A program made the position numbers and the translations under genes. This document shows positions 1 to 11,640 of a DNA stretch of 64,000 nt, in pieces. Positions within the stretch are counted from its first letter, which is position 1, and each line of letters starts with the position of its first letter. The notes under the pieces were generated by a model. It was not told where the DNA came from and searched no databases. It was given only the letters and a program-made list of their open reading frames with translations. Source of the stretch: Saccopteryx bilineata (lineage: Eukaryota; Chordata; Mammalia; Chiroptera; Emballonuridae); NCBI RefSeq assembly GCF_036850765.1, contig NC_089498.1:52689795-52753794 (forward strand). The letters run 5' to 3'.

Positions 1-1983
1 AGCAAACGGACTATTTGTGAAAATGCCATCCTGGCTCAAGTCTGATTAAGACCTGGGGTCCCTAGGCCGTTTGATCTTCGCTCATCAAAGAGAGTCCTAA
101 ACAAGCTTCATTTTACAGTACTGTATGCTGGCGATGGGTTGTGACACCAAAGCGCAGCCACCGTGAGCAGCCTCCCGGAGACACGTGAACAGTGAACCCT
201 GGCGGTTTGGTTTGGTTGAGTGCAAGGCGCCCAGCGCCGGCCAGCTGGGACACGCTCCAACACCAGAGGCTGGGCATGAACCGCAGGGCGCGATTTGGGG
301 GTTTTCTGGGTCTGCCCCACAGGTAGTTCTCCCACTTGCCCCTCTCTACCCTTCTCTACTCCTGGAAGTTGTTTTTTTGTGACTTCAGAGTAATGAAGAA
401 TCCTTACATTACGTATACATCCTCTTCTCTGTCAAAAGTTAATAGTTCTGTTTCTAGTCTACCCTCTCGGTCCACTCCCTGGCAATTCTGTCAGGGTCTT
501 GGGACACTAAAATATGTTCAAAGTCTTACATTTCTATTTTTTCACCTTAAGGTCCCATTGCAATTTGTTGGTTTGAGATTTAGTAATAGTTGAATAAATT
601 CAGCTGTAAAGTATTACAGTCCAATTTTGTGAAAGAAAATTTCTCTCTCACTGTCTTGCTTTTTTTCCGCTGTGAGGGGTCCCGGTGTGTGTGTGGGGGC
701 AACAGTGAGAGTTAAATGTCTTGATCAAGGGCCCATATTTGCCAGCCGGCTAGCAGCTGTCACACTAAAAGACGTCAGTACACAGAGTTCCAGCCCCAGA
801 CTCCTGACACATGGCATAATACTATTCTTGGTCATGACCCTTGGAGAGCACCTACATCATAAGGAACTCAGTGACATGGAGGAAAACTATTTTTGTATAG
901 ATTTTGGAGACTATTTCAAGAAGGTCTTGCATTCTGCTTTCTGTCATCATTGGCCAATCTTCATGGCTGAAAATGTCAAACCTTTTAGGGGGACATGAGG
1001 GAGCTGTTTGGCATTCCCTGTAAACTAGACACCATGGACCTTTCTGAGTTTCAGCACATCAGGAAAGGTCCTGTCTGATTAAGTCAAAAGTTTCTAGATC
1101 TGGGCTCTATAGATAAATTTTTTAAATCTTCCTCCTTTAAACCACATCTTCTGAGCTGGGTTAGAAATCTACCATGGAGCCTGCTTTATCTGGGCTGGCC
1201 ATCTCCACTGACCACATAAACATAATCATTGTCAATCTCTCCTTCTCTGTGTTCTGTGGAGCACAGAAAAACCTAATCCCCCCTTCTGGGAGTCATACTG
1301 TGGGGCCTGGTCTAAAAACTTTTTTAACATCATGAAGAGCATTAAGACTAAAATTTTTTAAAGGCCAGTGAGAAAGTCATATTTTGTTATTTTTTTACTT
1401 ATTTATTTTACTAAACTCAGAAATGAGGAATCCCTACTACAAATTCAAAATTGGTACCAACAAAAATGTTGGCAAACCTCACCATAAGGAATGACATTTA
1501 TGCAATGGTTTCCTAGTGAAGTAAAATTAAATGGCAACAGATCTGCTTCCTTTGATTTAACAAAGAGAAAAAAATAAAAGAAGAAGGAAAGGAAGGGAGG
1601 GAGGGGGGGAAAGGCAGAGAAAGGGAATGAATTAAAAATGCAGCAGTCACATAAGAATCTCAAATAACAAAAATGGAAAAATAATTTGCAAATGCCATGG
1701 TATTTTGGGGGGAATGTATTTATCTGTCTGTCTTCCTCACAAATGAAGAGGTTGATGAATATTCTCTGCCTGGCAACCAGCACATAAAATGTGAGGAAGG
1801 CACATATTACCATGCTGTTCCTGAGTTACAAGGTTCAATTCAACCTTGGTAAACATGTTTTACCTATTTTTAAATTTAATACAAAATATTAAACTTATTG
1901 CATTAATTATGGTCATATTTAAACCAGACCAACTAGGAGCATGGTTCTTTGCAAAATTAAATAAACTAGTTTTAATAAATTAA
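1..1983. other. 5' distal flank of DKK1, no gene recognised
   Basis: No exon-like coding stretch is convincing here. The part from about 120 to 310 is unusually rich in CpG for the flank of a mammalian gene. TCF/LEF-like motifs lie around 72-90 (tttgatctt and catcaaag). Purine-rich simple sequence lies around 1575-1620. An open frame of 108 codons at 672-998 shows no domain, signal or repeat that I recognise. Confidence 0.5.
120..310. promoter_or_regulatory. small CpG-rich patch, possible distal regulatory element
   Basis: I count roughly a dozen or more CpG dinucleotides in about 190 bp, while flanking DNA is nearly CpG-free. That is typical of a short unmethylated element or a young repeat. 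No SINE head, tail or target duplication is visible, so a regulatory element about 5.4 kb upstream of DKK1 is possible. This is inference only. Confidence 0.25.
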
Positions 1984-2359
1984 TCTTTTTTTTTTCTTTA
2001 TTCATTTTTTTTTAGAGAGGAGAGAGAGAGGGAGAGAGAGAGAGACAGAGAGAGAAGGGGGAGGAGCTGGAAGCATCAACTCCCATATGTGCCTTGACCA
2101 GGCAAGCCCAGGGTTTCGAACCGGCAACCTCAGCATTTCCAGGTCGACACATTATCCACTGCGCCACCACAGGTCAGGCAAAAATTTTTTTTTTATTTAT
2201 TCATTTTTAGAGAGGAGAGAGAGACAGAGAGAGAGAAAGGGGGAGGAGCTGGAAGCATCAACTCCCATATGTGCCTTGACCAGGCAAGCCCAGGGCTTTG
2301 AACCGGCAACCTCAGCATTTCCAGGTTGACGCTTTACCCACTGCGCCAGCACAGGTCAG
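1984..2359 (-). repeat. two head-to-tail tRNA-derived SINEs (type B dimer)
   Basis: Two copies of the same SINE lie in tandem on the - strand, roughly 1984-2178 and 2179-2359. Each reads, on the + strand, T-rich tail, AG-rich stretch, the segment catcaactcccatatgtgcc, a B-box-like part around ggtttcgaaccggcaac, and a tRNA-like head ending ccaccacaggtcaggc or similar. A 17-bp direct repeat (tagttttaataaattaa at 1967-1983 and 2360-2376) flanks the whole pair. It therefore went in as one unit, or the second copy landed in the A-tail of the first. Confidence 0.85.
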
Positions 2360-2376
2360 TAGTTTTAATAAATTAA

Positions 2377-4800
2377 ATACAATTGCCCTGACTCCCACCA
2401 CCACTGTCACCTAGGTATAAGAAAGACTCATATTCATCAGAACCCTCTTTCCCAAACACTTGTTGGTAACAATTCCTGGACCTTTTTCTATCTTCCTCAT
2501 GACCTAATATATGCCCAAATATAATCTTTTAGAAGATTTTAACTTCATTCCCATGTAAATATATTTGTTTCCCCAACTACTAATATATTGAAAGCCGTGA
2601 GGACAAAAATCTCACCTTCAACATTTTGGGGGCATAGTCCCAGAGGTACTATGGTAGCATTGTGCAGACAGTGGGTCCTCACCAAATTGTAATCGGCTGC
2701 TGATGGAACAATGAACTTCACTTTAAGTCTTTACCCCGCTCTGTTGTTTTGTTGCCAGTGAGCAAACGCAAGCATGGAAAGGCTTTTCAGATGGAAACTC
2801 CACTGAAAAAAGTGAATTTTCCCTTTTGGAGCAACTGAGTTGGCTTTCTACGTACTCCCCTGGCTCCCTCCAACTTAATTTCTCTCCTCTGTAATGTGTG
2901 AGCTTATTGCTCACCCCCACTTAATTATTTGAAGATAATAGAGTCCTCATCTTTTATCACACATACTGAGTGCCATGCTTAGCACATAGTAGGAACTCAG
3001 ATATTGACCAATTCATCATAACAACTTGAGGAGCGACGTGGAGCGTGAAGAGGGAGGTAGGACCAAGTCCACTCTTGAAAACTTACTTACTCTTGGCTTA
3101 AATCTCCTAATTAAATACAACAGAGTCTGTCCAAGCTTAATAAATATTAAACTCCAACAGACATACATATTCAGGCATCAAGATTGAATTTATGCAGCAT
3201 GCCTTTCTGTTAAAGTTTTCCTTATGTTGATTAAATTGTTCCACTGTTTTTATGCCCTAGACAATGGTTTTGTTTGTGAATCCAAGTTCTTAATGGACTA
3301 AATTTGTTAAATGTATTAAATATGTACTATATCTTGCAAAAAAGATATAGTACACTGGTCTCCAGTGTGGCACAGGCATATTGTTAGAAATACTTACGTA
3401 AGATAATGGAACTAGACAGAAACATTTTCACATGTCCTGACATCAGAGAACTCTTTCTTCACATTTCAACATCTCAAGAACTTAACACAGACTATAGATT
3501 TTCTACTACATCAAAGGTGCTTAACACATTGATTATTGACCTTATTATTAATATGCTGCAAGTGATTATATGGCATCTAAAATTTCTTATGCCTTTACCC
3601 TATAATACCTCTCCATCCATATAAACTTCAAGTCAAGTGAAAGTAGAGCCATATCTGTCCAATGAAGACCTGGGTCATTGTTGATTCTCAATAAAGCTAA
3701 TATAAAAGAACCTTCTCTTTGTATCGGATCTTCTCTTTGTTCCAAAAAATTTCTAAGTAGTGACCAAATCTAGATCATCGTACATGTTCATAATAAATCC
3801 TAAAGAGATATGTGGTATTTAATTCATTCTAGAATTTCACGTAGAGTTATCAATAAGCCAGAGAAAATTTCACAGGATAAATGGAATTGGGGATAAGAAG
3901 GACATCAGGGTAATTGGATGCATTAGTAAAGAATTGTTTAGAAGATGCTCTTAATATATTCTTTGAAACCCAAGTCACTAGAATACAGACCAATACAATT
4001 TTTTTTAAAAATTTACCCCTGCCCTTCTTAACTTGAGGATTTTTCTATTGAAGACTATCACTGGGTATGTATACTTAGTCATGGTCTCAGTTGTGTAGGT
4101 CGCTGTGTAATTATAAATATCCTTGAGGTTGGGGAGCACAAAAAAAGATACACAACAGTGATTATTTAATCATCTCCTTTTCTAAACTCACATAGCCATT
4201 GTCTATTTTCTGACATGTATCAATTTGTTTTAAAGAAAATTGTGTACATGATTGCCCTACATGTGACAGCTATGTGCAAAAAAAGTCCTTGGTATTACAT
4301 TGATAAATAAAAAAATTAAAATTATCCAATCAGACAAGGTATACAAGGATTTTTATGTTTGTTGTTGTTAAATAGTGAAAACACAATAACTTACTGGAGT
4401 ATAAAGAACTGAATGAACATACTACTAATGGAGAAATTTATTCTGTTTAAAAATAACTTTCAATTTATAAACAAAACAGCATCTTACACACTAGCCCTAC
4501 TTTATTTTTTCTATAGACTGATTGAAATGACATCAAATTCACTCTCTTGTTCACTTTCAGCTTCCCTTTTCCTGAAGCTAGTCTCTTACCTCCCTAAAGG
4601 GGGGTAATTCCTGGTCCAGGAAAGGTCTGACTTGGGATCAAACACAGGCATTCTCAAGCTTCGAGATATGAAATACTAATGAGGAAGTCAGGCGCTAAGC
4701 CTTCAGGGTTTCTTATCTCCCTGCTCTAACCCCGCCACTGAGAAGGGAACCAGCGAAGGAGGACTGACCCGGCTGTTGGTTCCTGTCCGCTTTTGCTCTG
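2377..4800. other. intergenic, AT-rich, nothing recognised
   Basis: No repeat head, long open frame or RNA structure could be supported. The sequence is unique-looking and AT-rich. Conserved non-coding elements upstream of DKK1 may be present but cannot be called from one sequence. Confidence 0.5.
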
Positions 4801-4804
4801 GCCA

Positions 4805-5578
4805 CTTTGATCTTGCCCGTCAGCCTAATCAAGTTCATCTATTGCCCAGACTGTTCAGATTCAAAGAACTACATTAAATAGTTTGATTATCGATGGTCAT
4901 TTCCCTCCTCCCTCCACCCATGATCTAATTTCCAAACGCCAGTCTCTCGCCTTCCTCTCTAAACTTCCCATCAAAAGAGAATTAGTTCTTCTTCCTTTTA
5001 GCCTTCGTTTGATGTGCAAATGTCCTTCTATTTGCACATTTTTCTTGCAGTAGCCCCAGGGGGAGGGGAGCAGGCAAAGGAAGTGGGGAGGCATTTAAGG
5101 AACTTAAAGCCAAGGACCTCACCCCAATTCTGCAAACCGTGACTCTAAAGGGTTAATCAGCAACTTGCATCGGCCATCTGGCCCTTCTGGCTGAGAGGTT
5201 TTGATTGCGACTTTGAATCACTGATCAGCTTGTATTTAATACTGAATATTATTTATGTGCACAATAAACCAGTAAAGGCATAAGGGAGAGAGGAGAAAAG
5301 TGCTTTTGCAAAGAGCATTACAATTCCGTTCTGGACACTGTTTCAAATCTCGATAACCCAACCTTTCCTGCAAGGCAAGGGCACCCGAGTTCCGGAAGCT
5401 CCTCCTCTCTCCTGCATTTATTAAAGTCGTCTACTCTAATACTCACTGATTACAATCACTCCGAAGGTGAGCTGGTCCAGGGGAGGGAGTGCGCCAGGGA
5501 GGGGCGGGGTGAAGTGTCAAAGGCCCCCCTTCATGTACACAAACACACCCCCCTCCCAGCCCCTCCCAAAGCTTTGAA
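4805..5578. promoter_or_regulatory. cluster of TCF/LEF-like motifs upstream of DKK1
   Basis: Motifs matching the TCF/LEF core (CTTTGWW or its complement) occur at 4805-4813 (ctttgatct, close to the ideal site), 4860-4866 (ttcaaag), 5211-5217 (ctttgaa), 5516-5522 (gtcaaag) and 5572-5578 (ctttgaa). The last two are within about 150 bp of the predicted transcription start. DKK1 is a known direct target of beta-catenin/TCF feedback in other mammals, which makes these sites plausible. Seven-base motifs also arise by chance, so the individual sites are tentative. Confidence 0.4.
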
Positions 5579-5635
5579 ATCCCATCTCGGCTTTGTTGTC
5601 TCCCCCGTAGGGGCCGGAATGCTCAGAGCCCGAGG

Positions 5636-5643
5636 TATAAAGG
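5636..5643 (+). promoter_or_regulatory. DKK1: TATA box of DKK1
   Basis: The sequence tataaagg lies in a GC-rich promoter. The predicted transcription start is near 5663 (gcagagctc), about 27 bp downstream, which is normal TATA spacing. That start resembles the beginning of the human DKK1 transcript as I remember it. Confidence 0.75.
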
Positions 5644-5662
5644 CTGCCGCGGTGGCTGTGGC

Positions 5663-5822
5663 GCAGAGCTCCGTGCGCCCCGCAGTCTGACTGTGGGACC
5701 GCTGGAGGCTCCCGGAATCCTTATTTGCAGCCGCACCAGCACAGCTTCCTTGGGGACCAGGCTTGCAAAGTGATATTCCTCCTTTTCCTCTTTCTCTCTC
5801 TCTCTCTCTCTTGAGTCCTGAG
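5663..5822 (+). other. DKK1: DKK1 5' UTR (start estimated)
   Basis: About 160 bp run from the TATA-predicted start to the initiator ATG at 5823. A CT-rich run (about 5778-5812) precedes the ATG. The frame of the ORF stays open upstream to 5763 but contains no earlier ATG, so 5823 is the natural start. The base at -3 is G, an adequate Kozak context. Confidence 0.65.
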
Positions 5823-6065
5823 ATGACGGCCCTGGGCGCAGTGGGGGCTGCTCGGGTCTTGGTCACCCTGACAGCGGTGGCTCTTTGCGGCCACCCTCTG
5901 CTCGGAGTGAGCGCCACCTTGAACTCGGTTCTCAATTCCAATGCCATCAAGAACCTGCCCCCACCGCTAGGCGGCGCTGCTGGGCACCCAGGCTCACCAG
6001 TCAGCGTGGCTCCAGGAGTTCTGTACGATGGAGGGAACAAGTATCAAACCATTGACAACTACCAG
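5823..6065 (+). CDS. DKK1: DKK1 coding exon 1
   Basis: Encodes residues 1-81: the signal peptide, the NXI motif and the proline/glycine-rich N-terminal segment ending YQTIDNYQ. The donor is cag|gtgag at 6065/6066 (phase 0). Reading on past it leads out of the family sequence, which confirms the splice. Confidence 0.96.
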
Positions 6066-8152
6066 GTGAGAAGGGTCTTGGGGATCTGGAACGCTGTGAC
6101 CCTGAAGAGGTGTCGTCTGGGGAGAAGGGTGTAACGTGCTGAGTGTGTGCGGTTCAGGGAGCGTTTGGAAACTGCATCTAGGAGCAGTGGGCGGCAATAA
6201 CTTTTGGACAGGTGGGCAGAAAAAGTACTGCGATGAGCGTCCAGGTCCTGGAGTGTGGGGACCTGGATGCCTGGGTGCCTCATCCTCTTCCGGCCCCCTT
6301 CCCGCAGCCGTACCCCTGCGCGGAGGATGAGGAGTGCGGCACGGAGGAGTACTGCGCGAGTCCCACTCGCGGAGGTGGCGCGGGTGCGCAGATCTGCCTC
6401 GCCTGCAGGAAGCGCCGAAAACGCTGCATGCGTCACACTATGTGCTGCCCGGGCAATTACTGCAAAAACGGTGAGTTCCTTAGCGCCCGCCTATGCGCAC
6501 CTGCGGATGGGAGAAAACGTTCTCAGCTCTGAGAATGCTGCGGCGCTATGAGATATTCAGTATGCAAGGTGTCCCTGAACTGTCTTCGTTCCTAGTTCCT
6601 AGTGTTAATCTACGAGCAGAGAAAAGTAACAGAGGTCTTGGAGCTCTTTATTTTCCTGTGTCCCTCAATGATTTAACACACGACGGCTTATCTCCGAGTG
6701 AACCCCTCCCTAAAAATTGGTCTGGGACAGCCTTGACGTCAGTTGAGAAAGAAGATGGGAAGAGGGGGTAATAGAAAGAGACCAAGGAAAGCTCCGCTGA
6801 AGTTTACCTGCCCTGTCATTTTACTTACAGTGCCTCTCACGGCTCTGCCAGTCTGGCCTCGCCCCCTGAGCTCTGTTGAAGCTGTTGTCAGCCAGAAGAC
6901 AGCGAATTATCTGTGCGGGCCAGCCATTCTTAAGGGAGATATTGCTATCCTCCATCCTGACTTCTCCATCCAACCCCTGCCTCCACCTCCTGCTACCTTA
7001 AAATAAGTACTCCTCCCCCCGACCACAGAGCCACTAAAATTTGATGTCTCAAAGAGGTAGACTCAGACAGCGAAAGAAGACTCCAGAAATAAACTCAAGG
7101 GTGGCAATCCTTCTTAGGACCCAGTAATACTCTGGGATGAACTACCGGTAGATCTCTGTAATATTGAAATTACACAGGAAAGTAACTGGTGGGTGAGAGT
7201 GCAGTTTTGCAGAGAGCTGGCATTGCATTTGCTTAGCTTACTCTGGCAGTACTCATAAAGCACCAACGGCAGAAAAGTTATTTTCTAAAACAATTTTCTA
7301 AGTGACTTTCTTTTTCTTACCCCGTGGGTGATATTAAAATGGGCAGAAATCTCACTGTCACTACCCCAGATGGTAGAAAAATATTTTAAATGGCTATGTT
7401 AGGGATGCTATATACTACTACACAGTATACCCACTGATATTTCTATCTAGGGAGTTTTGTCCTAACACTAGGGAGGAAGTTTGACTTGTGTGTAAAATCA
7501 TGTCACTACAATGATATCTCTCAAGTTGGTGCAAGCACAACAGACTGCCACTACCACACCTGTAAGTAGAAACATTACATCTCCGGAGTTAATCACTATC
7601 TCCTGCTTCCTTAGGAATCTGTATGCCTTCTGACCACAGTCATTTCCATCGAGGGGAAATTGAGGAAACCATTATTGAAAGCTTTGGTAATGATCACAGC
7701 ACCCTGGATGGGTACTCCAGAAGAACCACACTGTCTTCAAAATTGTATCATACCAAAGGTAGGTTTAGGGACCTTAGGACTCATTTTTGTTGTTGTTGTT
7801 GTTGTTAGCATATCAGAAGTGTCTTTTGAGTTACCTTAATGAAATAAAGCAGCTTTCACAGTGACAATGTACTTTTCTTACTGCTTCTTTTTTCCAAGGA
7901 CAAGAAGGTTCTGTGTGTCTTCGATCATCAGATTGTGCTACAGGGTTGTGTTGTGCTAGACACTTCTGGTCCAAGATATGTAAACCTGTCCTCAAAGAAG
8001 GTCAAGTGTGCACCAAGCACAGGAGAAAAGGCTCCCACGGGCTGGAGATATTCCAGCGTTGTTACTGTGGAGAAGGTCTGTCTTGCCGGATACAGAAAGA
8101 TCACCATCAAGCCAGTAATTCTTCTAGGCTTCACACCTGTCAGAGACACTAA
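5823..8152 (+). CDS. DKK1: Dickkopf-1, secreted WNT/LRP6 antagonist (4 exons)
   Basis: The coding sequence joins 5823-6065, 6308-6470, 7615-7758 and 7899-8152, giving 267 residues (human is 266). DKK1 is a secreted glycoprotein that binds LRP5/6 and Kremen and blocks canonical WNT signalling. Residues 1-31 form a hydrophobic signal peptide ending GVSA. An NAIKNLP segment at about residues 40-46 matches the LRP6-binding NXI motif known for DKK1 and sclerostin. The first cysteine-rich domain (about 85-138) has ten cysteines, including the basic RKRRKRC run. A variable linker (about 139-182) follows, containing [11 protein letters not shown]. The second, colipase-like domain (about 187-264) also has ten cysteines and keeps the basic patch around KHRRKGSHG. 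An N-glycosylation site (NSS) is at residue 257. All introns are GT-AG in phases 0, 1 and 1. No stop or frameshift is seen, so the gene looks intact. Confidence 0.97.
6308..6470 (+). CDS. DKK1: DKK1 coding exon 2 (first cysteine-rich domain)
   Basis: The acceptor is cccgcag|ccgtacc. The exon encodes residues 82-135 plus one base of codon 136 and holds nine of the ten cysteines of the first domain. The donor is acg|gtgag at 6470/6471 (phase 1). It lies inside the CpG island. Confidence 0.96.
6471..7614 (+). other. DKK1: DKK1 intron 2 (1144 bp)
   Basis: GT-AG intron. The proximal 30 bp lie at the edge of the CpG island. No SINE or LTR is recognisable inside it, unlike the downstream flank. Open frames within it are short and unsupported. 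Confidence 0.85.
7615..7758 (+). CDS. DKK1: DKK1 coding exon 3 (linker)
   Basis: The acceptor is ccttag|gaatctg. The exon encodes the last cysteine of domain 1 (GIC) and the linker with the GEIEETI and [15 protein letters not shown] segments, up to YHTK. The donor is aaag|gtaggt (phase 1). The extra residue relative to human lies here (SHFHRGE against NHFRGE). Confidence 0.95.
7899..8152 (+). CDS. DKK1: DKK1 coding exon 4 (second cysteine-rich domain)
   Basis: The acceptor is tttccaag|gacaag, after a 140-bp intron that contains a (TTG)n run at 7786-7806. The exon encodes the colipase-like domain with ten cysteines and the C-terminus HTCQRH, with stop taa at 8150-8152. Confidence 0.96.
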
Positions 8153-8535
8153 ACCAGTTGTCCGAACACAGTGAACTTCTTTATGTAAAATATGCTATAA
8201 GAAACTTTTGTGACTTTTACCAGCTCAATCCTTAAGGATGTACAAAGTCTGTGGTTACAGTTAAGCATTCCAATAATACCTTCTGAAAATGGGAGTGTAA
8301 GAGTTTTGTTTCTTTATGGAACTCTCCTGTCATTGATTGCAGTAAATTACTGTGTTGTAAATTCTCAGTGTGGCACTTACCTGTAAATGCAACAAAACTT
8401 TTAATTATTTTTTCTAAGGTGCTGCATTGTCTATTGTTTGTCTTGTTATGTAAATTTTTGTACACATTGATTGCTATCTTGACTCTGATAAATATTCTAT
8501 ATTAGGTTGTAATAAATAATTTTAGCTTATACTTG
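8153..8535 (+). other. DKK1: DKK1 3' UTR (end estimated)
   Basis: AT-rich tail with several attta-type and T-rich segments of the sort found in short-lived messages. The end is placed 15-25 bp after the aataaa at 8511. Confidence 0.65.
8511..8516 (+). terminator. DKK1: DKK1 poly(A) signal
   Basis: A canonical aataaa lies 359 bp after the stop codon. No equally good signal lies between the stop and this site. A more distal site cannot be excluded. Confidence 0.7.
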
Positions 8536-8670
8536 CTAAATGCACAACCCCTTTCCCTTTTAATTCTAGAGTCTAGAATGCAAGGAGCTTTTGGAATGAC
8601 AAATGATAGGTATCTAAAATTTATCATAAAAACACTAGTTTATTTTCTGAAATGTACTATCTCAGTGCTT

Positions 8671-8672
<2 letters not shown>

Positions 8673-8711
<39 letters not shown>
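8673..8711. repeat. (TA)n microsatellite
   Basis: About 20 pure TA units just beyond the DKK1 3' end. The short open frames on both strands here are artefacts of the repeat. Confidence 0.9.
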
Positions 8712-8714
<3 letters not shown>

Positions 8715-11279
8715 TGCTGTGGTAGTCCTTGAAATAAAAATTTACATTTAATACCATAAAATGTTACAAGTATAAATTTTGACGTTATGACCTTCAAGGA
8801 GGTGTGTGTGTGTTCTACCAGGGACAGAAATGTGACATATTTAAAGAAGATCAGAAAAAGATACCATCTAAATATAAGGCAGTATCGATTAATTCTTGAA
8901 TAATTTTTCAAAAAAAATGTATTCTTCATTGACAAGCTCAAATGATCATAGTGTATGGGACTGAATCTTACATTAGTACTTTTAAAAATAGTTTCCAATA
9001 AATTAGTAATATCTAACCAAATAGTTATTAACTATTGGGCAACAACAAAACAATTTTTTTAACAAAAGTCATACCAGAGCAAAGGACCTGATGGTTAGCA
9101 GGAAGAGGGGGTGTATGTATAGAAATACAGTTAACAAGTATGTGCAGATTTTATAACAAGTTAATATGAAGTATCTTAAATACTTTTTTATGCCAGAAGA
9201 CTTGTTCTAATTACTTTGATTTTGAAATAATTATTAAATAAAAACCACAAATCTTCCTTCATGATCTTCTTTTCATTCTCCTGCTGGGTGAGTTGAACAT
9301 TTCAATTTTTGCTTTCATGTGAATTCTACTGATTAAAATAAGGATACAGTTATACTGTTTAAAAGAAAGGCCACAGAAATGAAATCAAACTGTCTTTGCA
9401 TTTTTACCTGCCAACTTTGACATTGGCAAATCTAATACCAAGGAAAGGAAAAACAACTGTCTCAATTTACACTTATTCTGTAATATACTGAAGTCTACAT
9501 CAAAACCACAAAATGCTGGGTTTAAGGCACTCGGAAGGACAGTGACTGATCAACAAGTTTCCTTAAATAACACAGATGTCCTAGAATGTTTGTTGTTTTA
9601 GTATTCCCGGAAGTGTTTCAATTTCAAGGGGCTCAGCCAAAGGGCCACAAGGGTTGGATGGCTCTTCACTGAGAAGGGGACTGGCAGGATGTCTGTTGTT
9701 ACATACCTTTTGTCTGGAAGTTTTAGCTTCCTCACCCTGGAGAAATTTTCTTTTCTACATTTGCTTCTTTTCTGAAGTGCCAGGAAGGCCAATTCTAAGA
9801 TCTGCCATCTCCAATAAAACACAATAGAGGAGAGGAAACAGGAAACCCTTTCTTCAAAAAGAAGAGAGAAGGGCCTCTGTTTAAGAGGGGAAAGGAGGGA
9901 ACGTGTAAAGGGCTTGGTTATGGAATCCCTTCCTTTCTACAGGAACTGACTGTGGCCAGAGACTCCTCTGTCTCTACACCTCTCTGCACATCAATCATAG
10001 TTCCAGCCCTTTGTGTTCCCATCACGTGACGGAGGTGGGAGAAAGAGAAAACAGCAAGGAAGGACACCTTTTCTTCCTATCCATCTCAGATGTTAGGAGG
10101 AGACAAAAAGAATGTCTGCACATTTACAGAGGTGAAAAAAGACTATCAAGAAAACTGCAGATACTTTATTAGCTTAGCTACCTATGGAGGCTGGAAGACA
10201 GAAATCCGATATAATACAAATTCAAATGAGGATCATTTAAAGAATCTTTAACATTTTAGATAGTGTTTGCCTAAAATGTGTGTATAATTTTACTTTTAAA
10301 CAACTTATTTTCATGGAAAACATATGCACTTGGGAATGCATTCACAAGGCAAACATTTGATCAAATGGGAGCATACTCTACACACTGCCCTGCGTCCTTT
10401 TATTTTTATTTTTACTGTATGTGTCTTACAGGTCACAATCTATGTAATGCATAGAGAGGTGCCTCATTCTTTTTAATGGTTGCCTTAAGAGTACAGTATA
10501 TTGGATTGGCTATACTATAATATATAAAGTGATTAATGAGAGACATTTAAATTGTTTCCAGTGTTTTTGCTATAACAACTATTGTACCATGACTACAGAA
10601 TCTTTATGGTGTTATTGTTCTTGTGCTGGTATACTTATAGGATAAGATAATAGCTGACTTCTGAAGCAAAATCCATAACCAAAAAGCATACTTTCTGGAG
10701 CTACTCACAAGGAGTGCCATGGGCAAAATGTCAAGATGCCTGCTTATTGCTGTTCTAGTGATGATTAAATTCTTGCTAAAGTGTATCAAAGGAGGAAGAG
10801 GGAAATACAGGCTTATGCTAACAATTTCACAGTAAACAGTAATCTCTGGTATTCAATTAATATAGACTTTCTCTACTCTCTTTGATTTAAAAATAATTAT
10901 TAAATAAAATCACAAACAAGTAATTCCTCCATCCCTTTCCCTCATTTTACTAGAAGACTTAACTATTTCAAATTTTGTTTAACCTGAAACCTATTGATAA
11001 AAATGAGGGTAAAGACATATTATTAAAAAAAAGAAAACCTACAGATATATAGCTTAAGTGTTGTTATTTATATGTCAGCATATCAAAATACTTTATAAAT
11101 TTTTTCCAAGGTAAATTAAATTGTACCAATTCAATCATAGTTTAGTAACAATTATACTGTTATCAGCTTTATTAGTTTTACTATTTTAACTATATAGTCA
11201 AATTAGCACATATTGCCACTTATGGAGATTTCAGGTGAAATTATTCAATTTTCCTTTCTTTTAAAACTATAAATTATCT
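8712..11279. other. intergenic 3' flank of DKK1
   Basis: No gene is visible. The part from about 10,340 to 10,600 has the character of an old L1 3' segment (phrases like ttaaattgtttccagtgtttttgctataac), but it is too diverged to call firmly. The rest looks unique and AT-rich. Confidence 0.4.
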
Positions 11280-11640
11280 GCGCTGGCCCATGGCTCAGTA
11301 TTGAATAGATAGAGCATCAGCCTGACATATGGATGTCCAGGGTTCAATTCCCGGTCAGGACACACAAGAGAAGCAACTATCTTGTTCTCTCTCCTTTACT
11401 CCCCCCCTTCTCTCCCTCTTCCCCTCTCTCAGTCAGTGGCTCAGATTGGTTCCATCATTGGCCAGGGTGCTAAGGATGGCTCAGTTGGTCCAAGTGCATC
11501 AGACTCAGGTGTTAAAAATAGCTTCATTGATTTGAGCATTGGCCATAGATGGGGTTGCCGAGTGGATCCTGATCAGGACACATGCAAGAGTTTGTCTCAC
11601 TATCTTTCCTCCTCTCACTTAAAATAAATACATAAAAAAA
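11280..11640 (+). repeat. old tRNA-derived SINE (type A)
   Basis: The tRNA-like head starts gcgctggcccatggctcag, with a B-box-like segment agggttcaattcccggtcag. A CT-rich middle and a body with ggatggctcagttgg and gtggatcctgatcagg follow, ending in an A-rich tail of aaataaata units. It is more diverged than the copies at 42.7 and 43.8 kb. Confidence 0.8.

Larger units (their letters stand above)
5560..6500. promoter_or_regulatory. DKK1: CpG island over DKK1 promoter, exon 1 and exon 2
   Basis: GC content and CpG density rise sharply from about 5580 and fall after about 6490. The island covers the core promoter, the 5' UTR, exon 1, intron 1 and exon 2. The rest of the 64-kb window is CpG-poor apart from young SINEs. 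It marks the only clear promoter in the window. Confidence 0.75.

Noticed and set aside
672..998. 108-codon frame in the 5' flank
   Set aside because: No recognisable domain, splice context or codon signal. Frames of this length occur by chance in 64 kb.
5763..5822. In-frame upstream extension of DKK1 exon 1
   Set aside because: The frame is open but has no ATG before 5823, and the start at 5823 gives a proper signal peptide aligned with the family.
5531..6040. 169-codon open frame on the - strand over the DKK1 promoter and exon 1
   Set aside because: It is opposite a clear coding exon in a GC-rich island, where stops are rare. It has no domain and no promoter of its own.
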